Below, piece by piece: positions 7,724 to 16,326 of a stretch of 17,994 nt of DNA; position 1 is the first letter of the stretch, and each line of letters opens with the position of its first letter. Below the pieces are notes generated by a model that was not told the DNA's origin, searched no databases, and saw nothing but the letters and a program-made list of their open reading frames with translations. The translations under genes were made by a program, and so were the position numbers. The DNA is from an uncultured Bacteroidota bacterium. GTDB taxonomy: Bacteria > Bacteroidota > Rhodothermia > Rhodothermales > UBA10348. The stretch lies in contig CALBJU010000474.1 in NCBI GenBank assembly GCA_937893205.1, positions 1-17,994 of the forward strand. Direction: 5' to 3'.

Positions 7724-10252
7724 CTATTGACCGACCATGAACAAGGCGTTGGCAAACAGCATCCGTCCCGATCTCCAGAATCCCCGATAGAGCGGATTGT
7801 CCATCAAATAGACTACGCTCCCGCGTCCCATCGATTGCACACCGAAGGCAAGCGACCCTTCTGTTCGCTCCTCCGCCTTGTACCCTGTGTGACCGCTCAC
7901 TCGTCCATCCTCAAGGACGATTCCGACATTCCAGTCTCCAGAGCCCGTCATCACGGATGGGTGATCCCCCCGACCCCGAAGAACGAACGAGTTCTTTGAG
8001 AAGCCAAACCCCAGGGGGTGAGAGGTATCGACGCTCACCCGGTAGATCGCACCTGGGTTCGAGGTTGGCGCCCTGTCCCGGCTTCTGTCGACGTAACGTT
8101 TGGCACGCGCAATCGCGGTAGCTGTACTGTCGGCGGCCTTTTCGGCTTCTTTCATTTTGAGAGAGAAGCCTTTTTTACCGGCCAGCCACGAAGCTGCACG
8201 ATCAATGGCAATCAGTCGGCCGCCGCCTCGAATCCAGGTTGTGAGTCGTTCCAGCTCCGCCTCAGGCAACATGGTCGAATACGAAGAAGAGGGGAGCACC
8301 ACCACGTCATAGTCATCCAGTTCAAGCGCTGAGAACCTGTCTGCCGGAAAGCGAGTGATCGGATAGTCTAACACCTTGTCAAACAGGTACCACACTTCTC
8401 CTACCCCGGTCGAACGTAGCGGACGACCAAACGGCATGGCTACGCGGGGAGCCTTCATATACCGGACATCAGAGGAGCCCAAATCGGCACCACTATCCAC
8501 AAATCCAGTTGCGATTCCCGTCACAGATTGAGAATGCTCGGCGGCCAGAGCGGCCAGTTCTGACCCAAACACTTCTCCAAAACGCTCATTATTGCGTCGC
8601 GTGACGATGAGCGAGCCTTCGGCAAATCGCTCACCGTGAATGGTGAATGGTCGAAGGTTGTATCGGACAACAAACTTGTGCTTCAGTAGCGCTGCCAGGA
8701 AGGTCGCATCTCCCGCGTCGTCCCACCGGATGACGTACGCGTAGGGCCTCTCAGCATGATCGACTGATGGGGCATTCGATTTCTCCCATGGTCCGAGCTC
8801 AATCTCATCATTCGACGCGACCGCTTGCACATCGTATGCGTAGGGCAATGCCCAGGCGGTAATATCGTAGGTCAGTGAATCGCTCATCTCGGTAACAGGA
8901 TCGAACAGCACCTTGGTCAGAACCGCCCGTGGCTGGGAAGCGGGAATGACGAGATCGCCTTCGGAAAGTGATTGCCTTCCAGTCGTGTTACTGCGATAGT
9001 CGAGTCCCCGCACTCTGGTGTCAGACAACGCCTTGCCGTAGGATATACCCAGCATGTCCAGGTGATCTGCCATCTCCTGAAGCCGATTCCCGCTGGAAGA
9101 TGCGCGCACAACATAGGCCTTATAGTCTCCCGGAGGGTCCGAAAGAGCTCTATCGAAATAACTCGAAAATTCTGTTAGGACCCTGTCTCGATGTGTGGCT
9201 GCCATTTCGACGGTGGAAAGACCAGTCGTGGTGTGGTGGGTCAACCGGTCGAGAAGGGTCAGCGTGTCACCGATGGCCGTCTTGATCCCAAGGCCAGCTC
9301 CGCCACCGCCAGCCTGCTCATAGGTCATCCCAATCGCGCCGTTGAACATCGGAAATGAATCCCCGTAGCCTGGATACAGGATGTCGAAGCTCTGTTTCGT
9401 GAAATACAGCCAGCCTTCGCGGTCAAAATATTTGGCGTGATTGCGTCCAATGATGGTTTCAAATTCTCGCTGCCAGTCGGTGATCTCTTCGTGGATGGGT
9501 TCTGCGGCAGGAGCGAAATAGTAGGGCGCGTTGTATCCCTGTTCGTGAAAATCGGCGTGAATGTGGGGCATCCACTTCTTGTAGAGCTCCATGCGGCTCA
9601 CCGTCTCGATCTGCGTCTGCCATGACCAGTCTCGGTTCAGGTCGAAGTAGTAGTGATTCGTTCTGCCTCCCGGCCAGGGCTGAGCGTGCTCGGCCGCCGC
9701 GGGGCTGACGTTCATTTCATCTCCGACCACCATGTTGAACCAGTTTGCGTATCGATCGCGCCCGTCAGGATTGATTGCGGGATCCAGAATGACGACTGTG
9801 TTTTCCAACCATCCGGTAGATCTGGCATTTCCAGGGTCGGCCAGCGCGTATAGCGTGGAAAGGGACGCCTCGGTGCTGTTTGACTCGTCTCCATGGACAT
9901 TGTAGCTCAGCCAGACGATGGCGAGCGCCTCTCCGGTCACGTCACCGGTTTCAAGATTGGCCAGTTTGAGATTGTCTTGTTGAATTTCCTCCAGGCGAGC
10001 CATATTCGACGGTGATGAGACAACCGCTACCATCAGCGGCCGGCCCTCGTTCGTTGTGCCGTATCGCACCGTTGTCACACGGTTGGACGCTCGGGCCACG
10101 TGATTGAAGTAATCCACTACCTGGTGATGACGGGAAAAGGTCGATCCCAGCTCGTAGCCGAGAAAGGAACTCGGAGATTGCAGGCTTTCCTGGGCAATCG
10201 CGGGAAGCACCATAAAAGAGGATAGGAATATGGTTAGAAGACGAGAACGCAT
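7724..10252 (-). CDS. Exported M14-family zinc carboxypeptidase
   Basis: Secreted or periplasmic metallopeptidase of 842 residues, starting at ATG 10252, which begins a clean signal peptide (MRSRLLTIFLSSFMVLPAIAQ, cut near residues 20-21). The frame extends 15 codons further but without a signal-like start. The M14 catalytic domain spans about 40-370. Zinc ligands are H120 and E123 in NVHGDESN, with the third ligand probably H236 in HADFHEQG. NPDGRDR (161-167) and DLNRDW (204-209) supply substrate-binding Asn/Arg, and E312 in MTYEQAGG is the likely general base. A second region (about 640-690: YDVVVLPSSSYS, then WIRGGGRLIAID) resembles a class-I glutamine-amidotransferase-like fold, common at the C-terminus of large M14 proteins in this phylum. 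There is no T9SS tail. It is divergent from the beta-propeller gene. Probably degrades external peptides or cell-wall peptides; the substrate is unknown. Confidence 0.92.
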   Translation of the reverse strand: MRSRLLTIFLSSFMVLPAIAQESLQSPSSFLGYELGSTFSRHHQVVDYFNHVARASNRVTTVRYGTTNEGRPLMVAVVSSPSNMARLEEIQQDNLKLANLETGDVTGEALAIVWLSYNVHGDESNSTEASLSTLYALADPGNARSTGWLENTVVILDPAINPDGRDRYANWFNMVVGDEMNVSPAAAEHAQPWPGGRTNHYYFDLNRDWSWQTQIETVSRMELYKKWMPHIHADFHEQGYNAPYYFAPAAEPIHEEITDWQREFETIIGRNHAKYFDREGWLYFTKQSFDILYPGYGDSFPMFNGAIGMTYEQAGGGGAGLGIKTAIGDTLTLLDRLTHHTTTGLSTVEMAATHRDRVLTEFSSYFDRALSDPPGDYKAYVVRASSSGNRLQEMADHLDMLGISYGKALSDTRVRGLDYRSNTTGRQSLSEGDLVIPASQPRAVLTKVLFDPVTEMSDSLTYDITAWALPYAYDVQAVASNDEIELGPWEKSNAPSVDHAERPYAYVIRWDDAGDATFLAALLKHKFVVRYNLRPFTIHGERFAEGSLIVTRRNNERFGEVFGSELAALAAEHSQSVTGIATGFVDSGADLGSSDVRYMKAPRVAMPFGRPLRSTGVGEVWYLFDKVLDYPITRFPADRFSALELDDYDVVVLPSSSYSTMLPEAELERLTTWIRGGGRLIAIDRAASWLAGKKGFSLKMKEAEKAADSTATAIARAKRYVDRSRDRAPTSNPGAIYRVSVDTSHPLGFGFSKNSFVLRGRGDHPSVMTGSGDWNVGIVLEDGRVSGHTGYKAEERTEGSLAFGVQSMGRGSVVYLMDNPLYRGFWRSGRMLFANALFMVGQ

Positions 10253-10394
10253 GACGTAGGATGGTGAATTGAAAATGGTGGGCTGACAAGAAGCCAAAGT
10301 CGTAGATTGGTTGTTGGCACCTCAATGCCTGGTCGAGCGAGAAGGTACTTCCGCGCGTACACTTTTCGCAATCGCAGACTTCCCTCCGAGATCT
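10253..10394. promoter_or_regulatory. Divergent intergenic region between two exported-protein genes
   Basis: A 142-bp spacer between the starts of the M14 peptidase (minus) and the propeller protein (plus). Promoters for both should lie here. I saw no strong inverted repeat and no convincing TTG/TAnnTTTG pair; TACACTTTTCG near 10359-10369 is only a loose match. Confidence 0.3.
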
Positions 10395-13300
10395 ATGCGC
10401 AATCTGCTCACCATCTCTCTCTTCGCCATTCTGGTAGTCGCCCTGGCTACTGACTCCTCGAGGTCGTTCGACCACAATTCTGAAGCAGGTGTTCAAGGAT
10501 TTCCGGATGAGTTCGCCAAATATTTTCACAACATCACCGTCAAGGAGGACCAGGATGTTTCTGGCTACAAGACCGGATATCGTCAGGCCTCGCTAAAAGA
10601 GCTGCGGGCAGCACGTAAATCGTCTGGCTCCTCCCTGGCCTGGGTTGAGCGCGGCCCTGGAAACTTTGGGGGACGAACGCGCACCATCGTAATCGATGCA
10701 AATGATCCGACGGGCCAAACCTGGTTTGCGGGATCTGTAGGTGGTGGAATCTGGAAGACGACCGACAAAGGAACGCCCGGAAGTTGGGTAGCGCTGACAG
10801 ATGATCTTCCGAGACTTGCCGTCTCAACAATCGTCCAGGCGCCCTCGAATCCGTCGATCTTCTACGCGGGAACAGGGGAAGGATACCCGAACATAGACTC
10901 GGTCATCGGTGACGGAATCCTGAAATCCACGGATGGGGGCACCACGTGGATCCCTCTTTCGTCTACCCAGAGCGTGATTGGTTTCCGTTTTGTGAACCGT
11001 CTCATCGTTTCACCTTCTGACCCGAATCTTGTGCTGGCAGCCACCCAGGGTGGAATTATGCGATCGTCCGACGGTGGAGGATCCTGGATTGAGGTGAAAG
11101 AGCCCGACAGTTTCCGGGGATTCACGCAGATCGTGGACGAGCCCGAAAATTTCAATATCCAGTACGCCGTAGACGAAGGCTCCGGAATCTGGAAATCTTT
11201 GGATGCCGGGATGTCGTGGACTCTCTCCAGTTATGGTCTCAGCGAGGCAGGAACCGGTAATCGCATCGAAATCGGCGTGTCTCCGGCGGACCCTGCTCGG
11301 CTGTACGCGCTCGTAGAATCTGGCGACGGCCCAGACCCCGTGTATGTGTCAAAAGACAGAGCTGGTCTCTGGCTTCCCTTCCAGCAGGCCAATCTTTCCC
11401 CAGCGATCGACATCGCTGGTAGTCAGGGATGGTACGATCAGATGGTGACCCCTCATCCATTTGATGCGAATGTCGTCTTTATGGGAGGACTTCGAATCCA
11501 TCGACTCACCGAGACAGGTTCTAGGGACGTCAGCTACTTTATTGGCGTAGAAGAGGAGGGAACCTCGCCCTTCCTTTCGTTCATAAACTTCACGGCCCCC
11601 CAGTTCGGCGGAGCTCTGAGATTGGGAACAGAGGAAGAGGAAAGCACGATCAGCGCGTCCCAAATGGTTTCCGTCGAAGTTCGATTCGGATCTGGCCTCT
11701 CCCAGTTTGCCCACCGATTCGTGCCGCCAGATGTGTCCGGCGTCGACTTTGCCGACTACCCATACAAGGACTATGTCGAAGTACCGTTTGAGGTCTGGGA
11801 CATTACCAACAATCGACAATTGCATGTTTCCTTCAGAGATCGATCCGACGATGGCCTATTTGATCTGATCGAGCGGGAGGAAAACGATCTGGGGAGAGAG
11901 TACGTGATGATTTCATCCCGGCCTTATACCGGCGCAACCCCCGATCCGGACATCGCCCAGAACGGTGGGGTCGTGAATGACCTGGCCTATTTCTTCTGGC
12001 CCATCTTGACGCCGGGTGCGACATGGGATGCATCCGATCTGCCTGAATCCATCCTGCGGTTCAACTACCTGAATGTGAGTACACCAACACGAACAACATC
12101 CACCGTGGGATCTGCGATCCATGTGGATCAACACACGTTGGCGATATTTGAGACGGGTACGGAGGGCGAGGCATTTGAGCTCGTCGCGGGCAATGACGGA
12201 GGAGTCTTTTACTCCGGCGATGCAGGGTCGAACTGGATCGATCGCTCTCGAGGATACAACACCTCTCAGTTTTATGGAGTCGACAAGAAACCCGGGGGCG
12301 ACGTGTATATCGGAGGCACCCAGGACAATGGGTCCTGGCGCTCCCTCGGAAATCCAAGCGCAGCATCCGCCTGGCAGCCCGCCTTTGGCGGAGACGGATT
12401 CGACGCCATCTGGCATAAGCAGGATGACAAACGCCTGATCGTTTCGTCACAATGGACCAATATCCGACGATCCGTCAACGGTGGAATTCAATTTACCGAC
12501 GCTACGACTGGTCTTACGGACACGGGTAGTGGCTGCGACTGCGCGCAGTTCATCACGACCCTGGCCTACAATCATCTGAATGGGGACATTGTCTATACAA
12601 TCGGTAAATCGGGCGTCTGGAAGAGTGTGGATTTTGCTGCCTCGTGGACGCTGACGGCCATTCCGGAAGCCGACTGGGGCTACGGATCCTCTGGAAAGGT
12701 CCGCGTTTCCAACTCCAATCCCGAAATCGTGTGGGCGGGCTACGAAATGGACGCCACCCTCAACGGCGCAAACGATGATCTGGGGAAGCTTCAGGTATCC
12801 AACGACGGGGGTGATACCTTCGTGTCCACCCTTACTCCCGAGTTCGCCCCAGGCAGGCTGGCGGGGCTTTCAACGAGCCACGATGAGGATTCGGTAGCGT
12901 ACGCTACGTTTTCTTTCTTCGACACCGCAAAAGTTCTTCGAACGAACGACATGGGCCAGACCTGGGAAGATATCTCGGGATTTCACAATGGCCCACCGGG
13001 AGTTATAAGTCAGAGGGGATTCCCGGACGTGGCTACCTTCGATATGCTGGATTTCCCGGACTCACCCGTTCTGTGGGCTGCGACGGAAATCGGGGTCGTG
13101 GAGTCTCTCGACGACGGCTTGAGCTGGAATATCGCCGACAACGGGCTTCCGGCAGTATCAATCTGGCAGATGCGACTCATCGAAGATCAGGTCGTCCTGG
13201 CCACCCACGGGCGCGGCGTATGGTCGCTACCGCTGTCGGAGGTTCCAACGGATGTTGAGGATGCTGCGGCAGAAATTCCAGTAGAATTCGAGTTAGAAAG

Positions 13301-13544
13301 CGTTTATCCGAATCCTTTCGGCTCCGCAGTCACCGTTCGCTGGTCAGCCAATATCGCAGGCCGTGCCGTGGTTCGAATATTCAATATTCAGGGACGCCTG
13401 ATCGCCACCTTGTTCGATGGGCAGGTCCCTGCAGGTCAGCACGAGCACTCCTGGAACGGCGCTGGCGCGTCAGCGGGCGCTTACTTCGTCCAGATCGAAA
13501 CGGTGGCAGGTACCAAAACCCGCGCCATGATCAGGCTCCACTAG
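10395..13544 (+). CDS. Secreted Asp-box (BNR/VPS10-like) beta-propeller protein with T9SS-type C-terminal domain
   Basis: Extracellular or surface protein of 1049 residues. ATG 10395 starts a signal peptide (MRNLLTISLFAILVVALA); the frame is open 28 codons upstream but without signal character. It has many Asp-box repeats of the form S-x-D-x-G-x-x-W. Examples are near residues 117 (IWKTTDKG), 172 (ILKSTDGGTTW), 218 (MRSSDGGGSW), 262 (IWKSLDAGMSW), 601 (FYSGDAGSNW), 737 (VWKSVDFAASW), 846 and 900, indicating a VPS10/sortilin-like propeller. Residues of about 375-580 interrupt the repeats. The last 84 residues (from YPNPFGSAVTVRW to the end, with FNIQGRLIATL and GAYFVQI) match type A T9SS sorting domains, so export and surface attachment through T9SS are expected. 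No catalytic residues of a sialidase were evident. The target or ligand is unknown. It may be co-regulated with the divergent peptidase gene. Confidence 0.88.
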   Translation: MRNLLTISLFAILVVALATDSSRSFDHNSEAGVQGFPDEFAKYFHNITVKEDQDVSGYKTGYRQASLKELRAARKSSGSSLAWVERGPGNFGGRTRTIVIDANDPTGQTWFAGSVGGGIWKTTDKGTPGSWVALTDDLPRLAVSTIVQAPSNPSIFYAGTGEGYPNIDSVIGDGILKSTDGGTTWIPLSSTQSVIGFRFVNRLIVSPSDPNLVLAATQGGIMRSSDGGGSWIEVKEPDSFRGFTQIVDEPENFNIQYAVDEGSGIWKSLDAGMSWTLSSYGLSEAGTGNRIEIGVSPADPARLYALVESGDGPDPVYVSKDRAGLWLPFQQANLSPAIDIAGSQGWYDQMVTPHPFDANVVFMGGLRIHRLTETGSRDVSYFIGVEEEGTSPFLSFINFTAPQFGGALRLGTEEEESTISASQMVSVEVRFGSGLSQFAHRFVPPDVSGVDFADYPYKDYVEVPFEVWDITNNRQLHVSFRDRSDDGLFDLIEREENDLGREYVMISSRPYTGATPDPDIAQNGGVVNDLAYFFWPILTPGATWDASDLPESILRFNYLNVSTPTRTTSTVGSAIHVDQHTLAIFETGTEGEAFELVAGNDGGVFYSGDAGSNWIDRSRGYNTSQFYGVDKKPGGDVYIGGTQDNGSWRSLGNPSAASAWQPAFGGDGFDAIWHKQDDKRLIVSSQWTNIRRSVNGGIQFTDATTGLTDTGSGCDCAQFITTLAYNHLNGDIVYTIGKSGVWKSVDFAASWTLTAIPEADWGYGSSGKVRVSNSNPEIVWAGYEMDATLNGANDDLGKLQVSNDGGDTFVSTLTPEFAPGRLAGLSTSHDEDSVAYATFSFFDTAKVLRTNDMGQTWEDISGFHNGPPGVISQRGFPDVATFDMLDFPDSPVLWAATEIGVVESLDDGLSWNIADNGLPAVSIWQMRLIEDQVVLATHGRGVWSLPLSEVPTDVEDAAAEIPVEFELESVYPNPFGSAVTVRWSANIAGRAVVRIFNIQGRLIATLFDGQVPAGQHEHSWNGAGASAGAYFVQIETVAGTKTRAMIRLH

Positions 13545-13560
13545 GATCAGGCTCCGTTAG
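13529..13560 (+). repeat. 16-bp tandem duplication across the propeller-gene stop codon
   Basis: GATCAGGCTCCACTAG (13529-13544) is followed at once by GATCAGGCTCCGTTAG (13545-13560). The copies differ at two adjacent bases (AC versus GT). The first copy contains the last codons and the TAG stop; the second repeats the TAG out of frame. It looks like a local slippage duplication. Confidence 0.8.
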
Positions 13561-13664
13561 CGCAAAAAACGAGTATCTTTCCGTTCTCAACTGCGGACGA
13601 GACACCGCCTTTCTTCACCGTCCTCTCATTCTGACAGGGAGTTTTTACCGCTTCCGGGTTGAGT

Positions 13665-14074
13665 ATGCGCCGTAGTTGGGCCGTTTTTACGCTTTTTCTG
13701 TTTATAATTCTTGTGCCGAGAGTCTCTCTCGCACAGGAAGTTCGCGTCGTATATCTCGTCGATACCGTCCACAAGGGGCAATACACGGCTCATGTCATGC
13801 TCACGAACATGACGAGTGTGCCCCTGTCGAAGTGGTTTGTGAGCCCGTCGGTGAATTGGTTCTCATCAGTGTCCAGAACCGTGGTGTGCCTCTTTCAGCC
13901 AAGCAACTGGTCACATTCTTCGACAAATTCAATTCTACAAAATCAGGACAGGAGGGGACCAGCCTCGGAACCTCGTATGCACGCCTGGTCGCCCTGGCCC
14001 ATGATGGCTCGATCGGTGTCGCATCTGATTCTGAGGCCGGAATCGTTGTGAGCGTGCATCTTCCCGTGGCGTGA
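13665..14074 (+). pseudogene. Frameshifted remnant: signal peptide joined to a histidine-kinase-type ATPase (HATPase_c) domain
   Basis: The frame from ATG 13665 encodes a good signal peptide (MRRSWAVFTLFLFIILV, ending SLAQ), then EVRVVYLVDTVHKGQY, before the reading turns meaningless. In another frame, from about 13800 to TGA 14072-14074, the translation is clearly the end of a GHKL ATPase domain. It has VQNRGVP where D-x-G-x-G is expected (G1 box), FFDKF (F box), GTSLGTSYARLVALAHDGSI (G2 region, family GTGLGLSIAR) and a terminal VSVHLPVA. Both parts join if one base was lost (or two gained) between about 13780 and 13815. No dimerisation or H-box region precedes the domain, and the G1 Asp is Gln. 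This appears to be a dead fragment, perhaps a deletion product that fused two genes. A live kinase is unlikely. No response regulator is nearby. Confidence 0.6.
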
Positions 14075-14094
14075 TCGACAAAAAGGGATTCGCG

Positions 14095-14122
14095 TAGCCC
14101 ATTTGAGATATTTTTCGGGCTA
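14095..14122 (+). terminator. Weak hairpin after the ATPase remnant
   Basis: TAGCCC (14095-14100) pairs perfectly with GGGCTA (14117-14122) around a 16-base AT-rich loop. It sits 20 bases after the remnant's stop. A T-run lies in the loop, not after the stem, so it is not a classic intrinsic terminator. It could still be a transcript end. Confidence 0.25.
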
Positions 14123-14134
14123 AGCAACTAGCAT

Positions 14135-14167
14135 CTTGTGCCTACATGTCATAATATGTATCACAAG
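14135..14167. promoter_or_regulatory. Imperfect palindrome, candidate operator upstream of the GntR-family gene
   Basis: CTTGTG (14135-14140) and CACAAG (14162-14167) are perfect inverted arms. Inside them TACAT (14143-14147) pairs with ATGTA (14156-14160), with a one-base asymmetry between the two stem parts. The 33-bp element lies 73 bp before the regulator's ATG. GntR-family proteins bind such palindromes as dimers and often control their own gene. The assignment is inference; an RNA hairpin is an alternative. Confidence 0.4.
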
Positions 14168-14240
14168 TAGCTCTCTTTCGGTTCATCCTGCACCGGATCT
14201 TTACTGGTTTCCGGTCTCGTCACTCCAGATCCTTCAAACA

Positions 14241-15056
14241 ATGGCCACAGCACAAGCTCAGTCCAGACACGAACGTGTCAGCTCCTGGATACGAGATCAA
14301 ATAAACGCCGCTGTATGGGGGGAAAATGATCGCCTTCCCTCCGAAAACCAGTTGGGGACCCAGTTCGACGTCAGTCGAATAACGATTCGTCGGGCTCTGC
14401 AAACGCTCGAAACCGAAGGAATTATTTATCGCCGCCAGGGTCTCGGCTCGTTTGTGGCCAGTTCAGGAGCTGCCGGTAGGAGAAGCAGGCTTTCGGGTTT
14501 TGTCGAACAGATGGAGGCCGCCGGTGTGCTACCAGGGTCGGAGATCCTTCACCAACAATCTGAAGAAGCGGACGCCCGTGTTGCATCCGCCCTCGGAGTC
14601 CACGGGGGTGCCACGGTTTTTCGTATTGACAGACTGCAGCGCGGAAACGGACAGGAGGTCGTTTTCGATCGTATCTGGCTTCCGCTTTTTTACGCTCACC
14701 TGTTGGAAAAGCACGATTTGAGCGGAACCTCTATTTATGCCATTCTGGAAGATGTGTACGACATTTCGGTTTGCCTCGGACGTTTTCGTCTGGAGGCTGT
14801 CAACGCTCCCAATGATGTTGCGCAGCATCTCGATGTGCCGTGGGGAAGGGCCCTTCTGCTGATCGAGCATTCATCCTCCACAGAAACCGGACAACAAGTT
14901 TGTTTTCAGCAACGATTCTGCCGATCAGATCGGATCCAGTACGAGCTCGAACTCCGCCTGGGAAAATGCAGCTCTGGTGAGAAGGATTCGACCTCAAGAA
15001 GTTTCGGGCCGATTTTCAGTGGCCTTGCAGGTTCGCCCAGGGAAGGAGTTCAATAG
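14241..15056 (+). CDS. GntR-family (HutC/UTRA-type) transcriptional regulator
   Basis: Cytoplasmic DNA-binding regulator of 271 residues from ATG 14241; the frame is open to GTG 14136, but the palindrome lies in that extension. The N-terminal winged helix-turn-helix (about 8-73) has the standard GntR signatures DRLPSENQL (30-38), VSRITIRRALQTLETEG (44-60) and RRQGLGSFV (64-72). A UTRA ligand-binding domain follows (about 85-245), with FRIDRLQRGNGQEVVFDRIWLP typical of HutC-type proteins. Such regulators sense small molecules, often sugar phosphates or amino-acid-derived ligands. Which ligand applies here is not visible. Neighbours give only a loose hint: pgi lies beyond moeA, so a sugar-phosphate ligand is a guess. 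The last 41 bp overlap the 3' end of moeA on the other strand. Confidence 0.9.
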   Translation: MATAQAQSRHERVSSWIRDQINAAVWGENDRLPSENQLGTQFDVSRITIRRALQTLETEGIIYRRQGLGSFVASSGAAGRRSRLSGFVEQMEAAGVLPGSEILHQQSEEADARVASALGVHGGATVFRIDRLQRGNGQEVVFDRIWLPLFYAHLLEKHDLSGTSIYAILEDVYDISVCLGRFRLEAVNAPNDVAQHLDVPWGRALLLIEHSSSTETGQQVCFQQRFCRSDRIQYELELRLGKCSSGEKDSTSRSFGPIFSGLAGSPREGVQ

Positions 15057-16245
15057 TTACGCGCGAACCTTCTCTTGCCATCGCCTCGCCGCTCGGGAGG
15101 TGAATAATACAGTTCGCTCTGACTACTGAACTGAAGAGATTTGAGCCCTGCGAACCCGCCTCTGAAACTCCAATTGTGCCATCCTCTCCCATGGTCGCAA
15201 CTCCCCGCGAAAAATGGTGCAGGTCCGCGACCTTCTTCACATCATGTTGCAGGATCGCTGACACTTTCTGACCACCTACCCGTTCGCGTCCAAGCATTTT
15301 GTGAATCAGCGGCCGAGCATAGATGGCGAAACACATCGCCGATGATACCGGGTTTCCAGGGAGTCCCAAAAACACGGTGCTGCCAATTTTCCCAAAAGCC
15401 AGGGGCTTTCCAGGCCGTTGGCGAACTTTCCAGAACAACATCTCGCCTCCCATATCAACCAAAACCGATTTCACGTAGTCGTGATCGCCCATCGACACTC
15501 CGCCCGAAAAAATCAGTATATCCGCTGATTTGTTTTCCTCGATAACCAATCTGATCGCGGCCGGGTCATCTGCCGCGTGCTCGTATCGATCGCAATCGCC
15601 CCCGGCCGCCAATACCTGACTCCTCAATGCTGGACCATTCGAATCCCGAATCTGAGCAGGGCCGGGCTGAACATGAGGAGGGACTATTTCATCGCCTGTT
15701 GAAATGACGGCCACCCTGGGACGTCGCACGACCGGAACCGGGTCCACGCCGAGTGAAGCGAGCATCCCTGTAACTGGTGGTGTGATAACCTCTCCGCCCA
15801 CAAATATGGTGTCGCCCTCTCGCACATCTTCAGCTGCTGGCCTCACATGTTGGCCAGATTGAGGCGCGCGTGAAAACGAAACATGGTCTCCACGCTCGCT
15901 GAGGACCCACTCTACCGGTGCAACTGAATCGGCACCCTCAGGAAACAGAGCTCCCGTCATGATTTTTGCACACGTGCCCGGCTTGATTGCGCGCTGAGGG
16001 ATATCTCCAGCTTGGATGTGTTCGACCACGTTCAACACCGCTCCTTCCTTGGCCAGATCTGAGGCAATCACGGCAAAGCCATCCATCGCGGAGCTCGCAA
16101 AAGGCGGAAGGTTCTGTAGGCTCACAATCGGTTCGGACAGCGTTCGGCCCAATGCCATCGAAAGAGAAATGTGCTCTGCTTCTGCCTTGGTTCCGGAGGC
16201 TAGCACCATGTTCAGTGCATCTTCAAATGAAATGAATGTTCGCAT
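15016..16245 (-). CDS. moeA: Molybdopterin molybdenumtransferase MoeA
   Basis: Enzyme that inserts molybdate into adenylated molybdopterin, the step before MobA in making MGD. It has 409 residues, full length, starting at ATG 16245. Motifs run in the expected order: LPPFASSAMDGFAV (46-59), IMTGALFPEGADSVAPVE (95-112), STGDEIVPP (182-190) and QIRDSNGPAL (198-207) in the MPT-binding domain, SGGVSMGDHDYVKS (247-260), RPGKPLAFG (277-285) and LGLPGNPVSS (293-302). The C-terminal domain IV is present. It is cytoplasmic. It probably feeds cofactor to the oxidoreductase of this window and to any other molybdoenzymes of the cell. It is not in the same operon as mobA. It is divergent from pgi and convergent with the GntR gene. 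Confidence 0.96.
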   Translation of the reverse strand: MRTFISFEDALNMVLASGTKAEAEHISLSMALGRTLSEPIVSLQNLPPFASSAMDGFAVIASDLAKEGAVLNVVEHIQAGDIPQRAIKPGTCAKIMTGALFPEGADSVAPVEWVLSERGDHVSFSRAPQSGQHVRPAAEDVREGDTIFVGGEVITPPVTGMLASLGVDPVPVVRRPRVAVISTGDEIVPPHVQPGPAQIRDSNGPALRSQVLAAGGDCDRYEHAADDPAAIRLVIEENKSADILIFSGGVSMGDHDYVKSVLVDMGGEMLFWKVRQRPGKPLAFGKIGSTVFLGLPGNPVSSAMCFAIYARPLIHKMLGRERVGGQKVSAILQHDVKKVADLHHFSRGVATMGEDGTIGVSEAGSQGSNLFSSVVRANCIIHLPSGEAMAREGSRVTIELLPWANLQGH

Positions 16246-16326
16246 ATCAGAGCATCTGCGTCATTAAGTTTGGGCAGACAAGATAGCCATCAACCGTTTT
16301 CGCCGTTCTCAAGACTCGTCCGTTCC
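16246..16326. promoter_or_regulatory. Short divergent spacer between moeA and pgi
   Basis: Only 81 bp separate the moeA and pgi starts, so both promoters must lie here or overlap the coding ends. The pgi frame is open back to TTG 16270, but ATG 16327 matches where the family begins. No clear element was identified. Confidence 0.3.
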
